Assembly (NCBI GenBank): GCA_026399835.1
Contig: JAPLQE010000067.1
Span: forward strand, 22,806 to 86,805
Origin: Burkholderiales bacterium
GTDB taxonomy: Bacteria > Pseudomonadota > Gammaproteobacteria > Burkholderiales > Burkholderiaceae_E
DNA length: 64,000 nucleotides
Reading direction: 5' to 3'
Shown here piece by piece: positions 48,022 to 56,479 of the stretch. Below the pieces are notes generated by a model, which made no database searches, had not been told where the DNA came from, and saw only the letters and a list, made by a program, of their open reading frames with translations. The position numbers and the translations under genes are program-made. Position 1 is the first letter of the stretch; each line of letters begins with the position of its first letter.

Positions 48022-49803
48022 GTGCGCGAGCTCGAGCTGAAGTTCTCGCTGCCGCTGTCGATGCAGGACAGCCTGGCGCGAGAGGACCGCGACGACCGCA
48101 TCGAGCGCGTCTGGTCCTGCTACTACGACACGCCCGACGGCGCGCTCGCGAGGGCGCGCACGGCCGTGCGCGTGCGCCGCAAGGGCGAGCAGTGGCTGCA
48201 GACCGTCAAGGCCGACGACGGCGATCGCTTCGACCGATTCGAGTGGGAGCGCCCGATCACCGGCAACCAGCCCGAGCGCGATGCGCTGCCGCCCGAAGAC
48301 ACGCCGCAGGGCGCGCTCGCGCACCGCACCTTCGCACAATGGCGGCCGCTGTTCGAGACCGACTTCGAGCGCCGCGCACGCGTGATCGCGCCGGCCCCGG
48401 GCCTGAAGGTCGAGCTGGCGCAGGACGTCGGCGAGGTGCGCTGCGCCGAGCACCGTACGCCGATCCGCGAGGTCGAGCTCGAATGCCTGGCCGGCTCGCG
48501 CGCCGCCTTCTTCGCCTGGGCGCTCGACTGGGCGCAGCGCGAGCAGGCCTGCCTGCTGATGCCGACCAAGAACGAGCGCGGGCTGCGTCTGGCGGCGCGG
48601 CTGCCGCTCGCGCCGCCGCCGGTGAAGGCCGCCGCGGTCACGCCGGATGCCGGCATGCCCACCGCGCTCGCCCTCGCCTCGGTGCTGCGCGCCTGCGTCT
48701 CGCATGCCTGCGCGAACCTCGAGCCCATCCTCGCCTCGGACGACCCCGAGGGGCCCCATCAGCTGCGCGTCGCGCTGCGCCGGCTGCGGGCGGCCCTGCG
48801 CTTCGCGGGACTGCGGGAGCAGGACGAGCGCTGGCTCGAGATCGACGCGGGCGCGAAGGCGATCGCCGACACCGCCGGCCGCGTCCGCGACCTCGACGTC
48901 TTCGAGACCGGCGCATTGCGCACGCTGCGCGAGCGCTTCCGGGGCGACGCCGCGATCGAGACGCTGTCGCGCAGCGTCGTCGATGCCCGCGAGGCCGCGC
49001 GCATGGACCTGCGGCGTCTGCTCGCCGGCCCGACGACGACCCGCTTCGTGCTGCGCACGCTCGCGATGACCGAGACGCTCGCCGACCGGACCGACATGGC
49101 CGCGTTCGGCGGGTTCTCGGCAGAACGCCTGCACGCGCTGCTCGCCCGCGTGCGCCGCCGCGCCCGTCGGGCCCATGACGCCGAGGGCTGGCACCGGACC
49201 CGCCTCGCGGTGAAGACGCTGCGGTATGCGCTGGACTTCGCCGCGCAGGCACTGCCGCGCGGCACCGGGGTCGAGCGTGCGCAGTCGCTGCTGGCGCGCT
49301 GGCAGGAACGGCTCGGCACCGGGCAGGACTTCGCCGCGTCGCGCGAGGTCGCGGCCGCCGCGCTGTCGCGACCGGGCGTGCCCGACGAGGCGGCGGTCAG
49401 GGCCCTGGCGCTGATCGACGGCTGGCACGCCTTCGCGCCGGCCAGCGCGGGCGAACCCCGGCGTCTCGCCCGCCGGATGCTGCGCGAGCTGCGCGACGCC
49501 TTGCGTCCGGCGGCGCCCAGGGCTGCGCGCGGACCGTCGTCCGGTGCTCCCGGCGAGGAGACACTCGCGGTGCCGGGCGCGGCGTCCGGCGAGATGACGG
49601 ACGATCCGCGAGCCGACGCGCCGGACGACGCGCCAGACGACGCGCCGGACGACGCACCGGACGATGCACCGGACGACCCGCAGGTCGACGCACCGGACGA
49701 CGCACCGGACGACCCGCAGGTCGATGCACCTGACGACGCACCGGACGACCCGCAGGACGACGCAGGCACCCGCGGGCGACCGCCTCGCGACCCCGTGCAA
49801 TAA
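48022..49803 (+). CDS. CYTH-CHAD domain protein with acidic repeat tail
   Basis: A 593-residue protein. The CYTH domain (about 1-200) opens with the ExExK signature as ELELKF and keeps the Arg/Lys pairs (RVRRKGEQWLQTVK). The CHAD domain (about 215-510) has paired helices with conserved His and Arg (HQLRVALRRLRAALR and WHRTRLAVKTLRYAL). CHAD binds inorganic polyphosphate and CYTH hydrolyses triphosphates such as PPPi. The last 70 residues are an Asp-Ala-Pro-Asp repeat not part of either domain. GTG start at 48022 with AGGAG upstream; the gene begins two bases after the ubiX stop. Confidence 0.92.
   Translation: MRELELKFSLPLSMQDSLAREDRDDRIERVWSCYYDTPDGALARARTAVRVRRKGEQWLQTVKADDGDRFDRFEWERPITGNQPERDALPPEDTPQGALAHRTFAQWRPLFETDFERRARVIAPAPGLKVELAQDVGEVRCAEHRTPIREVELECLAGSRAAFFAWALDWAQREQACLLMPTKNERGLRLAARLPLAPPPVKAAAVTPDAGMPTALALASVLRACVSHACANLEPILASDDPEGPHQLRVALRRLRAALRFAGLREQDERWLEIDAGAKAIADTAGRVRDLDVFETGALRTLRERFRGDAAIETLSRSVVDAREAARMDLRRLLAGPTTTRFVLRTLAMTETLADRTDMAAFGGFSAERLHALLARVRRRARRAHDAEGWHRTRLAVKTLRYALDFAAQALPRGTGVERAQSLLARWQERLGTGQDFAASREVAAAALSRPGVPDEAAVRALALIDGWHAFAPASAGEPRRLARRMLRELRDALRPAAPRAARGPSSGAPGEETLAVPGAASGEMTDDPRADAPDDAPDDAPDDAPDDAPDDPQVDAPDDAPDDPQVDAPDDAPDDPQDDAGTRGRPPRDPVQ
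49614..49765. repeat. Tandem 12-bp and 36-bp repeats encoding an acidic Asp/Pro tail
   Basis: A 12-base unit (gacgcgccggac and variants) repeats five times as DAPD, then a nested 36-base unit encodes DPQVDAPDDAPD twice and a partial third copy. All units keep the frame. The product is a highly acidic C-terminal tail of the CYTH-CHAD protein. Confidence 0.92.
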
Positions 49804-49842
49804 TCGATGCCTTCCCCCTGATCACCGCGGAGGCCCGCCCCG

Positions 49843-50268
49843 ATGAAGATCCTCGTCGCGATCGACGGCTCGAAGAACTCGCTGCGCGCGCTCAAGTACG
49901 CGATCAAGCTCTGCGCGAAGCTGTCCGAGCCCTCTGAGCTGCTGCTGGTCAATGCGCACGATGACGTCGCGCTGCGCGGGGCGAGCCAGTTCGTCGGCAA
50001 GGAGGCGGTCCGCAGCTACCTCGCCGACCTGGCGAGCGGCGAGCTCGCCGACGCGGTCGCGGCCGCGGAGAAGTCGAAGCTCCCGTTCAAGACCCGTGCC
50101 CTGCGCGGCCAGGTCGCACAGTCGATCGCGAAGGCCGCTGCCGACGAGGGCTGCGACCTGATCGTGCTCGGCTCCAAGGGCCGCACCGCCCTCAAGGACC
50201 TGCTGATCGGCTCGGTCGCCCAGCGCGTCGCCTCGCTCGCCGAGGCGCCGGTGACGCTGGTCAAGTGA
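49843..50268 (+). CDS. Universal stress protein, ATP-binding type
   Basis: A 141-residue UspA-superfamily protein. It opens MKILVAIDGS and ends with the nucleotide loop G-x2-G-x9-GS (GSKGRTALKDLLIGS), the signature of ATP-binding members, followed by APVTLVK. A GGAGG-like site precedes the ATG at 49843. Single-domain, cytoplasmic; the role in stress response is inferred from family. Confidence 0.93.
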   Translation: MKILVAIDGSKNSLRALKYAIKLCAKLSEPSELLLVNAHDDVALRGASQFVGKEAVRSYLADLASGELADAVAAAEKSKLPFKTRALRGQVAQSIAKAAADEGCDLIVLGSKGRTALKDLLIGSVAQRVASLAEAPVTLVK

Positions 50269-50313
50269 CACCGATCCATTGACGGCGGCGCGCGCCGCCC
50301 GAGGAGCACCGCG

Positions 50314-50661
50314 ATGAGACTGCTGCTGGGATGGGCGATCAACGCCGGCGTCCTGCTGCTGCTGCCCTATCTGCTGCCTGCGGTCCACGTCGAGGACTTC
50401 TGGACCGCGCTGCTGGTGGCCCTTGTCCTGGGCCTGCTCAACGCGATCGTGCGCCCCGTGCTGGTCCTGCTCACGCTGCCGATCACGGTGCTGACGCTCG
50501 GGCTGTTCCTGTTCGTCATCAACGGGCTCACGTTCTGGCTCGTCGCGCGGATGCTCGACGGCTTCACGGTCACAGGCTTCTGGTGGGCCGTGCTGGCAGC
50601 ACTGCTCTACAGCGTCATCAGCTCGTTCGTGTCGTCGGCGCTGCTGCGCCGCGACGCCTGA
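50314..50661 (+). CDS. Phage-holin-family-4-like small membrane protein
   Basis: A 115-residue protein with four membrane helices (about 4-22, 27-49, 54-73, 86-107), the layout of the mycobacterial phage holin superfamily IV proteins that are widespread in chromosomes. It contains the typical ALVLGLLNAIVRPVLVLLTLPI stretch. There are no phage genes around it, so lysis is not implied. GGAG ribosome site upstream. Its stop is one base from the stop of the convergent PilZ-like gene. Confidence 0.88.
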   Translation: MRLLLGWAINAGVLLLLPYLLPAVHVEDFWTALLVALVLGLLNAIVRPVLVLLTLPITVLTLGLFLFVINGLTFWLVARMLDGFTVTGFWWAVLAALLYSVISSFVSSALLRRDA

Positions 50662-50662
50662 G

Positions 50663-51361
50663 TCAGCGGACCGTCGAGAAGACGTCGTCGGCCTCGGCGA
50701 GCAGCCGCTCGCGCACGTAGAGGCTCAGCGACAGCCGCAGCGTGGTCTCCACCTCGACGAACTGCAGCCCGAGCAGCGTCGCCTCGACGCCGGGCCGCGG
50801 GTCGGGCGCCGACGAGCGGATGATCGCCTTGACCTGGACCGTGACCGGTTCGCCGTACAGCTGGATGCGCACCGACAGGGTGATCGTGTCGATGCCGGCC
50901 GGCAGCGGGCGCTCGATGGCGACCTGCGCGCCCTGCTCGCTCAGGTCGCCGGTGAAGCCCGCGCGCAGCGCGTTGTCGGAGGTACCGTAGCGCAGCGAGC
51001 ACGGCAGCGTGATCAGCGCACGCCTCACGCCGCGCACCGTCTCGCGCCGGCGCTGCTCGAGCACGGGCAGCGACAGCTCCAGGCCGGGCGCCTCGCCCAG
51101 CACCACCCGCAGGACCGTGCTGTCGAAGGCGCTGACCACCGCCCCGTCGAAGGTCGACACGTTGAAGGCCTCGCCCTCCTTCACGAAGATCAGGCGCCCG
51201 TCGTCGGCGGGATGCCCCACCAGGAACCGGGAGCGGCTCATCAGACCGATCAGCCGCACGTCCCAGCGGCGCCCGCCCGAAGCCAGGCGCAGCACAGGCC
51301 GCCGGTCGTTGACCGGCTGGCGCTTCCAGGAGAACACGGGCTTTCGGGCGAGGGGGTTCAT
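50663..51361 (-). CDS. PilZ-domain, YcgR-like protein
   Basis: A 232-residue protein. The first 110 residues fit a PilZN-like beta domain (VRLIGLMSRSRFLVGHP, then GEAFNVSTFDG). A PilZ domain follows: REtVRGVRRALITLPCSLRY supplies an RxxxR-like start, and GDLSEQGAQVAIE gives the DxSxxG c-di-GMP motif. It probably slows the flagellar motor or changes another output when c-di-GMP rises. The start at 51361 is the first ATG. The GGDEF-EAL gene at the window start is a possible source of the signal. Confidence 0.85.
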   Translation of the reverse strand: MNPLARKPVFSWKRQPVNDRRPVLRLASGGRRWDVRLIGLMSRSRFLVGHPADDGRLIFVKEGEAFNVSTFDGAVVSAFDSTVLRVVLGEAPGLELSLPVLEQRRRETVRGVRRALITLPCSLRYGTSDNALRAGFTGDLSEQGAQVAIERPLPAGIDTITLSVRIQLYGEPVTVQVKAIIRSSAPDPRPGVEATLLGLQFVEVETTLRLSLSLYVRERLLAEADDVFSTVR

Positions 51362-51411
51362 GCGGTCCAGCGGCTAAGCGTGAATGATACGTGCAAGAGT
51401 TCACGCAGGGC

Positions 51412-51468
51412 GGCCGACGAACGGAGGAGAATCCATTTCAGACGGCGGCCCCGGGCCGACGAACGGAG
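51412..51468. repeat. 15-bp direct repeat carrying ribosome-site-like GGAG, before the DUF3135 gene
   Basis: The 15 bases ggccgacgaacggag occur at 51412-51426 and again at 51454-51468. The second copy places GGAG in front of the ATG at 51475. The first copy carries an equivalent GGAG without a following ATG. Confidence 0.7.
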
Positions 51469-51474
51469 AGCGAG

Positions 51475-51795
51475 ATGATCAAGTTCAACGCTGCACCCGA
51501 GTTCGACTTTGACGAATGGTCGACCCTGCACCAGCGCGACCCGGAGGCCTTCGAGGCCCGTCGACGCGCGCTGCTCGCGATCGAGGTGGCGCGCGGCGGC
51601 AGCCATGCCCCCGCCGCCAAGGCGATGCTCGAGCGGCTCGAGGCCCAGCTCGAGGGCAAGAGCGACGCCGAGCGGGCCCGCCTGTCGCTGCTCGCGATGG
51701 TCGCCTCGGCCAAGCAGATGACCGAGCGGCTCGACGACCTGGCCGCCCGCCTTCGCGAGCGCGCCGAGCTGCAGAACCGACTGCCGCGCGCCTGA
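51475..51795 (+). CDS. DUF3135 family protein
   Basis: A 106-residue protein, all helical after a short N-terminus. FDFDEWSTLHQRDPEAFEARRR and the following LLAIEVARG match the DUF3135 pattern. The later part has Ala-Met-Leu-Glu-rich helices. It is cytoplasmic with no cofactor motif. Function unknown. The start at 51475 is chosen because GGAG lies at good distance upstream. It is divergent from the PilZ gene. Confidence 0.82.
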   Translation: MIKFNAAPEFDFDEWSTLHQRDPEAFEARRRALLAIEVARGGSHAPAAKAMLERLEAQLEGKSDAERARLSLLAMVASAKQMTERLDDLAARLRERAELQNRLPRA

Positions 51796-51868
51796 TCGCA
51801 CGGCCCGCGCGGCGCGACGCACCTGACCGCCAGGTTCGTCGCACCGCGCGGGTGACCGGCGTCGCGCA

Positions 51869-52564
51869 TCAGCGCGCCGCCTCCGGCAGGGGGACGTCGA
51901 CCCGGGTGGTCGAACCGCTCTCCCCCGGAAACGCCGAGAACACCGCCGTCGCGAGCCCCGGCATCAGCCGGGGCAGCGACTCGGTCGGCGCATACGCCGC
52001 TGCCCGCGACTCCCAGACCTTGCGCCCCGGCGGCGCCTCGGCGCGCACGTCGAACAGGTCGACGCGCAGCTCGTGCCTCACCACCGTCTCGTCCCGGACG
52101 ACCGGCATCGGCGGCATCCCCCACAGCGGGTCGTAGCGCCAGTACGGCGCCCCCGGGCGCGCAAGCCAGGGCCCCGGCCCGAACCCGTATCCCGGCATGG
52201 CCATCGGCCAGTAGCTGTCGGTGAAGCGGCGGACCTCGCTGCTCGCGACATAGGCGAATTCGACCTGGAAGCGCGCGACGGCCGCCGGCGCCTCGACGAA
52301 CCCGAGCGCGAGCAGCCGCTCGCGCAGCAGCCCCTCGTAGCTGCGGTGCTCCAGCGTCCCGCTGGCGGGCGCCGCCGTGCGGATCGCGAAGCTCATCGGC
52401 TCGGCAGGCTGCCAGGCGTGGAACCGCAGGACCTCGCTGCGCATCACGGGCGCAGAGGCGCAGGCAGCGAGGCCGGCGGCCATCACGGCAAGCAGGCCCC
52501 GGCGCAGGAGCGCCATGAACCGTGCAGCCGGCGGGTGCATCGCGGATGGTGTGTTCATCGGCAT
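51869..52564 (-). CDS. DUF4136-type lipoprotein
   Basis: A protein of up to 231 residues. The hydrophobic signal ALLRRGLLAVMAAGLAAC ends in a lipobox, so it is an outer- or inner-membrane lipoprotein. The body has the DUF4136 pattern: a strand SEVLRFHAWQP, then GTLEHRSYEGLLRERLLALGF and AVARFQVEFAYV, and a Gly/Pro/Tyr-rich middle (about 135-165). Starts at 52564, 52558 or 52516 are possible; 52516 gives the shortest normal signal peptide. Function unknown. Confidence 0.8.
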   Translation of the reverse strand: MPMNTPSAMHPPAARFMALLRRGLLAVMAAGLAACASAPVMRSEVLRFHAWQPAEPMSFAIRTAAPASGTLEHRSYEGLLRERLLALGFVEAPAAVARFQVEFAYVASSEVRRFTDSYWPMAMPGYGFGPGPWLARPGAPYWRYDPLWGMPPMPVVRDETVVRHELRVDLFDVRAEAPPGRKVWESRAAAYAPTESLPRLMPGLATAVFSAFPGESGSTTRVDVPLPEAAR

Positions 52565-52616
52565 GCCTGCGTCGGGCGGCCGCGACGCCCGCCCGGGCGA
52601 CGCGCCGCTGCGGTAG

Positions 52617-52692
52617 TGGTGCCCCCGGCAGGATTCGAACCCGCGACCTTCGGTTTACAAAACCGCTGCTCTACCGACTGAGCTACAAGGGC
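52617..52692 (-). tRNA. tRNA-Thr (anticodon UGU)
   Basis: Seventy-six bases read on the minus strand fold as a tRNA: acceptor GCCCTTG with CGGGGGC, D-arm with AGCTCAGTCGGTAGAGC, anticodon loop TTTGTAA giving anticodon TGT, variable loop, T-arm with GGTTCGAATCC, and an encoded CCA. The anticodon and discriminator A fit threonine. Confidence 0.95.
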
Positions 52693-52742
52693 ATGTCTGC
52701 GTGTCACGCATTCTAGGCCGGCGCGATGCCGGCTGCAGGACG

Positions 52743-53306
52743 CTACTTGATCCGGGTGAGGCGCGGGCGGCCGGGCTTCGGCGAGCCGCCGTCCGGCGCC
52801 GGGCCGTCTGGCGGCGGGGCGTCCGGATCGGGCCTGTCGCTCGCCCCGTCGGCGCCGCTCGGGGCGGGCCCGGGCGGCGCCCCGAGGTCGAGCACCGGCG
52901 CCAGCGCGGGCGCCAGGGCGAGCGGCCTCGGCGCGGGCGAGGGCGCGGCGCCCGGGGCCGGCCGGGCATCATCGGGTTCGCTCACCGCCATCGCCTTGGG
53001 CACGTCGAACGCCATGCCGTGCCCGTTCTCGCGTGCGTAGATCGCCGAGACGTTCTCGATCGGGATCGACAGCTCGCGCGCGGCCCCGCCGAAGCGGGCC
53101 TGGAACGCGATCACGTCGTTGCCCAGCGACAGCCGGTTGGTCGCCATCGGCGAGACGTTCAGCACGATCTCGCCGGCCTTCACATGTTCGCGCGGCACTT
53201 GCGTGCGCTCGTCGACGGCCACCGCCAGGTAAGGCGTGTAGCCGTTGTCGTTGCACCACTCGTAGATCGCGCGGATCAGGTAGGGCTTCGTCGAGGTCTC
53301 GGCCAT
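52743..53306 (-). CDS. sspB: ClpXP protease specificity-enhancing factor SspB
   Basis: Adaptor that brings ssrA-tagged proteins and other clients to ClpXP. The 187-residue protein has the conserved N-terminal dimer domain (PYLIRAIYEWCNDNGYTPYL, then VLNVSPMATNRLSLGND and ISIPIENVSAIYARENG, seen here as LSIPIENVSAI). A long Pro/Ala/Asp-rich linker follows, with a C-terminal RPRLTRIK tail that fits the ClpX-binding XB motif. It follows sspA by 19 bases in the usual sspA-sspB operon. Confidence 0.95.
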   Translation of the reverse strand: MAETSTKPYLIRAIYEWCNDNGYTPYLAVAVDERTQVPREHVKAGEIVLNVSPMATNRLSLGNDVIAFQARFGGAARELSIPIENVSAIYARENGHGMAFDVPKAMAVSEPDDARPAPGAAPSPAPRPLALAPALAPVLDLGAPPGPAPSGADGASDRPDPDAPPPDGPAPDGGSPKPGRPRLTRIK

Positions 53307-53325
53307 CGCGCGCTCCTGCGCCGCG

Positions 53326-53940
53326 TCAGCGGCGCATCACCTTCTCGGAGGGCGTCAGCGCCTCGATGTAGGCCGGGCGCGAGAAGATCCGCTCGGCATA
53401 CTTCATCAGCGGCGCCGCGGTCTTGGGCATCTCGATGGCGTAGTGGTCCAGGCGCCAGAGCAGCGGCGCGATCGCGACGTCGAGCATCGAGAAGTCCTCG
53501 CCGAGCATGAACTTGTTCTTCATGAAGATCGGCGTGAGCTGCGTCAGGCGGTCTCGGATCTGCTGGCGCGCGCGCTCCATCAGCTTCGAGCTGTCCTTGG
53601 TGTGGTCCCGACGCTCGAGCTGCTGCACGTGGACGAACAGCTCGCGCTCGAAGTTGAACAGGAACAGCCGCGCGCGCGCGCGCATCACCGGGTCCGCCGG
53701 CATCAGCTGCGGATGCGGGAAGCGCTCGTCGATGTACTCGTTGATGATGTTCGATTCGTACAGGATCAGGTCCCGCTCGACCAGGATCGGGACCTGGCCG
53801 TACGGGTTCATGATCGAGATGTCTTCGGGCTTGTTGTAGAGATCCACGTCGCGGATCTCGAAGTCCATGCCCTTCTCGAACAGCACGAAGCGGCAGCGTT
53901 GGCTGAATGGGCAGGTGGTGCCCGAATACAGGACCATCAT
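53326..53940 (-). CDS. sspA: Stringent starvation protein A, GST fold
   Basis: RNA-polymerase-associated protein with a glutathione S-transferase fold and no enzymatic role. The 204-residue protein opens VLYSGTTCPFSQRCRFVLFE, keeps the PYGQVPILVERDLILYES segment and the PHP motif (FPHPQLMP) used to contact polymerase. An ATG three bases later (53937) is the alternative start. sspA lies downstream of petC, behind a strong terminator, so its promoter is probably within 53941-54007. Confidence 0.95.
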   Translation of the reverse strand: MMVLYSGTTCPFSQRCRFVLFEKGMDFEIRDVDLYNKPEDISIMNPYGQVPILVERDLILYESNIINEYIDERFPHPQLMPADPVMRARARLFLFNFERELFVHVQQLERRDHTKDSSKLMERARQQIRDRLTQLTPIFMKNKFMLGEDFSMLDVAIAPLLWRLDHYAIEMPKTAAPLMKYAERIFSRPAYIEALTPSEKVMRR

Positions 53941-54007
53941 GGGCTTCGCTCCTCAGTACCGGACGAGGGGTCCGGTCGTCGCGCCGCGCGCGAGCGCGGC
54001 AGGGTAT

Positions 54008-54046
54008 CCAAAAAAACGTAAAGGGTGAGCCGCATGCGGCTCACCC
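54008..54046 (-). terminator. Intrinsic terminator of the petABC operon
   Basis: A perfect inverted repeat (10-bp stem GGGTGAGCCG, loop CATG) lies just beyond the petC stop codon. It is followed on the minus strand by TTTACGTTTTTTT. This is the only complete hairpin-plus-T-run terminator I found in the window. Confidence 0.92.
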
Positions 54047-54068
54047 TGCGTGACGGTGCGCGGTCGCG

Positions 54069-54956
54069 CTACTTGATGTCTTTCCAGTACTCGCGGTTCA
54101 GCCACCAGGCCAGCACGGTGAAACAGGCGAGGAACAGCAGCACCCACGTGCCCAGCCGGGTCCGCGTCTTGGCCGACGGGTCCGACACGTACGTCAGGAA
54201 GGCGACCAGATCGGCGATCTGCTCGTCGTACTGCGCCTGGGTCAGCTTGCCGCCGACGGCCGGAGTCAGCTTGACGGTGCTGCCCTCGTGCGGATGCCCC
54301 GACTCGATCTTCTCGACCTTCTCGGTGCGCTGGCCGCTCGGGTCGAAGCTGACGACGGTCTTGGTGAAGCCGTGACCCTTGCCGCTCTCGCCCTTGTCGG
54401 CGCGGATCTCCTCGATGGTCACGCCGCGCGTGCCCTGCATCTCGAAGAGCACGTGCGGCATGCCGACGTTCGGGAACACCGCGTTGTTCCAGCCGGTGGC
54501 CCGGGTCGAATCCCGGTAATAACTGCGCAGGTAGGTGTACAGCCAGTCCGAGCCGGTGCCGTCGTGCGAGGAACGCGCACGCGCCGTGACCGACAGGTCG
54601 GGCGGCAGCGCACCGAACCACTCCTTGGCATCCGACGGCGCCATCGCGATCTTCATCGGATCACCCACCCGGGAGCCGGTGAACATGAGGTTGTCGCGGA
54701 TCTGCGCTTCGGTCAGGCCGAGGTCGGTCAGCCGGTTGTAGCGCATCAGGCTCGCGCTGTGGCAGCCGAGGCAGTAGTTGGTGAACAGCTTGGCGCCGTT
54801 CTGCAGGCCGGCCTGGTCGGTCAGCTTCACGGTCGGGAACCGGTCGAGCGGGTAGCCGCCGCCGGCCGCCTGCGAGGCGAGGGGCGCCAGGGCCAGCGCG
54901 GCCGCGGCCAGTGCCGGGGCCAGCCGGGCGACGATTCGGGAGATCCAGTGGTTCAT
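54069..54956 (-). CDS. petC: Cytochrome c1 of the bc1 complex
   Basis: A 295-residue membrane-anchored haem protein that takes electrons from the Rieske protein to cytochrome c. Signal peptide about 1-30; haem motif CLGCH (about 62-66); the distal Met ligand lies in a region after NVGMPHVLFEMQG; a C-terminal anchor helix (TWVLLFLACFTVLAWWLN, about 270-288). Length and the end near the terminator are normal for Burkholderiales. Confidence 0.96.
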   Translation of the reverse strand: MNHWISRIVARLAPALAAAALALAPLASQAAGGGYPLDRFPTVKLTDQAGLQNGAKLFTNYCLGCHSASLMRYNRLTDLGLTEAQIRDNLMFTGSRVGDPMKIAMAPSDAKEWFGALPPDLSVTARARSSHDGTGSDWLYTYLRSYYRDSTRATGWNNAVFPNVGMPHVLFEMQGTRGVTIEEIRADKGESGKGHGFTKTVVSFDPSGQRTEKVEKIESGHPHEGSTVKLTPAVGGKLTQAQYDEQIADLVAFLTYVSDPSAKTRTRLGTWVLLFLACFTVLAWWLNREYWKDIK

Positions 54957-54987
54957 GGCGGAAGGTCCTGTGCGGTCGGGGCTCGGC

Positions 54988-56373
54988 TCAGTGCGGGGCG
55001 AAGGTGATTCGCTCGGGCACCGGCTTGGGATCGCCCATCGCGCTCCACCAGGGCATGAACAGGAAGAAACCGAAGTACAGCAGCGTGCCGGCCTGGGAGA
55101 TCCGCTCGCCGATCGCCGACGGCGCCTGCACGCCGAAGTAGCCGAGGATCACGAAGTTCACGACGAACACCGCGTAGACCAGCTTGTGCCAGTCGGGCCG
55201 GTAGCGGATCGACTTGACCGGGCTGTTGTCGATCCAGGGCAGCGCGAAGAAGATCATCACCGAGGCGCCCATGGCGACCACGCCCCAGAACTTCGCGTCG
55301 AAGAGGAAGAAGCCGACGACCATCGCGCCGACCGCCGCCGTGGCGATCAGCTTCGACAGGGCTTTCGTGCCGCTCATCCACACGATGGCGAGATAGACCA
55401 GCAGGAACGGCACCAGGCCCCAGGTCAGGAACTCGCCGGTGATGGCCCGCAGGATCGAGTAGTACGGCGTGAAGTACCAGACCGGCGCGATGTGCGCAGG
55501 GGTCTTGAGCGGGTCGGCCGGAATGAAGTTGTTGAACTCCAGGAAGTAGCCGCCCATCTCGGGGGCGAGGAAGACCACCGCCGAGAAGATCATCAGGAAC
55601 ACCGACACCCCGAGGATGTCGTGCACGGTGTAGTACGGATGGAACGGGATGCCGTCGAGCGGGCGGCCTTCCTGGTCCTTGAACTTCTTGATCTCGACGC
55701 CGTCGGGGTTGTTCGAGCCGACCTCGTGCAGCGCCAGGATGTGCGCGGCCACCAGACCGAGCAGCACCAGCGGGATCGCGATGACGTGGAACGCGAAGAA
55801 GCGGTTCAGCGTCGCGTCGCCGACCACGTAGTCGCCGCGGATCCAGACCGACAGCTCCGGGCCGATGAAGGGAATCGCCGAGAACAGGTTCACGATGACC
55901 TGCGCGCCCCAGTACGACATCTGGCCCCAGGGGAGCAGGTAGCCGAAGAACGCCTCGGCCATCAGGACCAGGAAGATCAGGCAGCCGAAGATCCAGATCA
56001 GCTCGCGCGGCTTGCGGTACGAGCCGTAGATCAGGCCGCGGAACATGTGCAGGTAGACGACCACGAAGAACGCCGAGGCGCCGGTCGAGTGCATGTAGCG
56101 CACCAGCCAGCCCCAGGGCACGTCCCGCATGATGTACTCGACCGACTCGAACGCGCGGGCCGCGTCGGGCTTGTAGTGCATCGTCAGGAAGATGCCGGTC
56201 ACGATCTGGATGACCAGCACCAGCATCGCGAGCGAGCCGAAGAAGTACCAGAAGTTGAAGTTCTTCGGAGCGTAGTACTCCGACAGGTGCGCCTTGTAGT
56301 TGGCCGTCAGCGGGAAGCGCTGATCGATCCAGCCCAGGAGGCCAGTGGTGTCTATCTTCTTTTCGGCTGCCAT
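54988..56373 (-). CDS. petB: Cytochrome b of the bc1 complex
   Basis: A 461-residue membrane protein with eight to nine helices. The four haem-binding His are in the expected pairs (helices B and D: MHSTGASAFFVVVYLHMFRG and FFAFHVIAIPLVLLGLVAAHIL). The Qo site PEWY-like loop and GYLLPWGQMSYWGAQV are visible. It oxidises ubiquinol with the Rieske and c1 subunits. It lies between petA and petC, about 106 bases from petA. Confidence 0.96.
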   Translation of the reverse strand: MAAEKKIDTTGLLGWIDQRFPLTANYKAHLSEYYAPKNFNFWYFFGSLAMLVLVIQIVTGIFLTMHYKPDAARAFESVEYIMRDVPWGWLVRYMHSTGASAFFVVVYLHMFRGLIYGSYRKPRELIWIFGCLIFLVLMAEAFFGYLLPWGQMSYWGAQVIVNLFSAIPFIGPELSVWIRGDYVVGDATLNRFFAFHVIAIPLVLLGLVAAHILALHEVGSNNPDGVEIKKFKDQEGRPLDGIPFHPYYTVHDILGVSVFLMIFSAVVFLAPEMGGYFLEFNNFIPADPLKTPAHIAPVWYFTPYYSILRAITGEFLTWGLVPFLLVYLAIVWMSGTKALSKLIATAAVGAMVVGFFLFDAKFWGVVAMGASVMIFFALPWIDNSPVKSIRYRPDWHKLVYAVFVVNFVILGYFGVQAPSAIGERISQAGTLLYFGFFLFMPWWSAMGDPKPVPERITFAPH

Positions 56374-56479
56374 CGGATGCTCCTCGCCAGACTGCTCGAG
56401 AACGGTGATGCGGGTTGTACGTGCGTGCGGTGGATGACGCTCGGATCGGCCGCGGGTTGCACCCGCGGACCGCCTTTCG

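Noticed and set aside
49614..49765. CRISPR-like array
   Set aside because: The repeats are contiguous, in-frame 12- and 36-base units inside a gene, without spacers and without cas genes.
50314..50661. Prophage remnant based on the holin-like protein
   Set aside because: This small four-helix family is common in chromosomes. No phage structural, lysis or integrase gene is near it.
52617..52692. tRNA-adjacent integration site (att) or genomic island
   Set aside because: No partial copy of the tRNA 3' end and no integrase are seen nearby; flanking genes (DUF4136 lipoprotein, sspB) look core.
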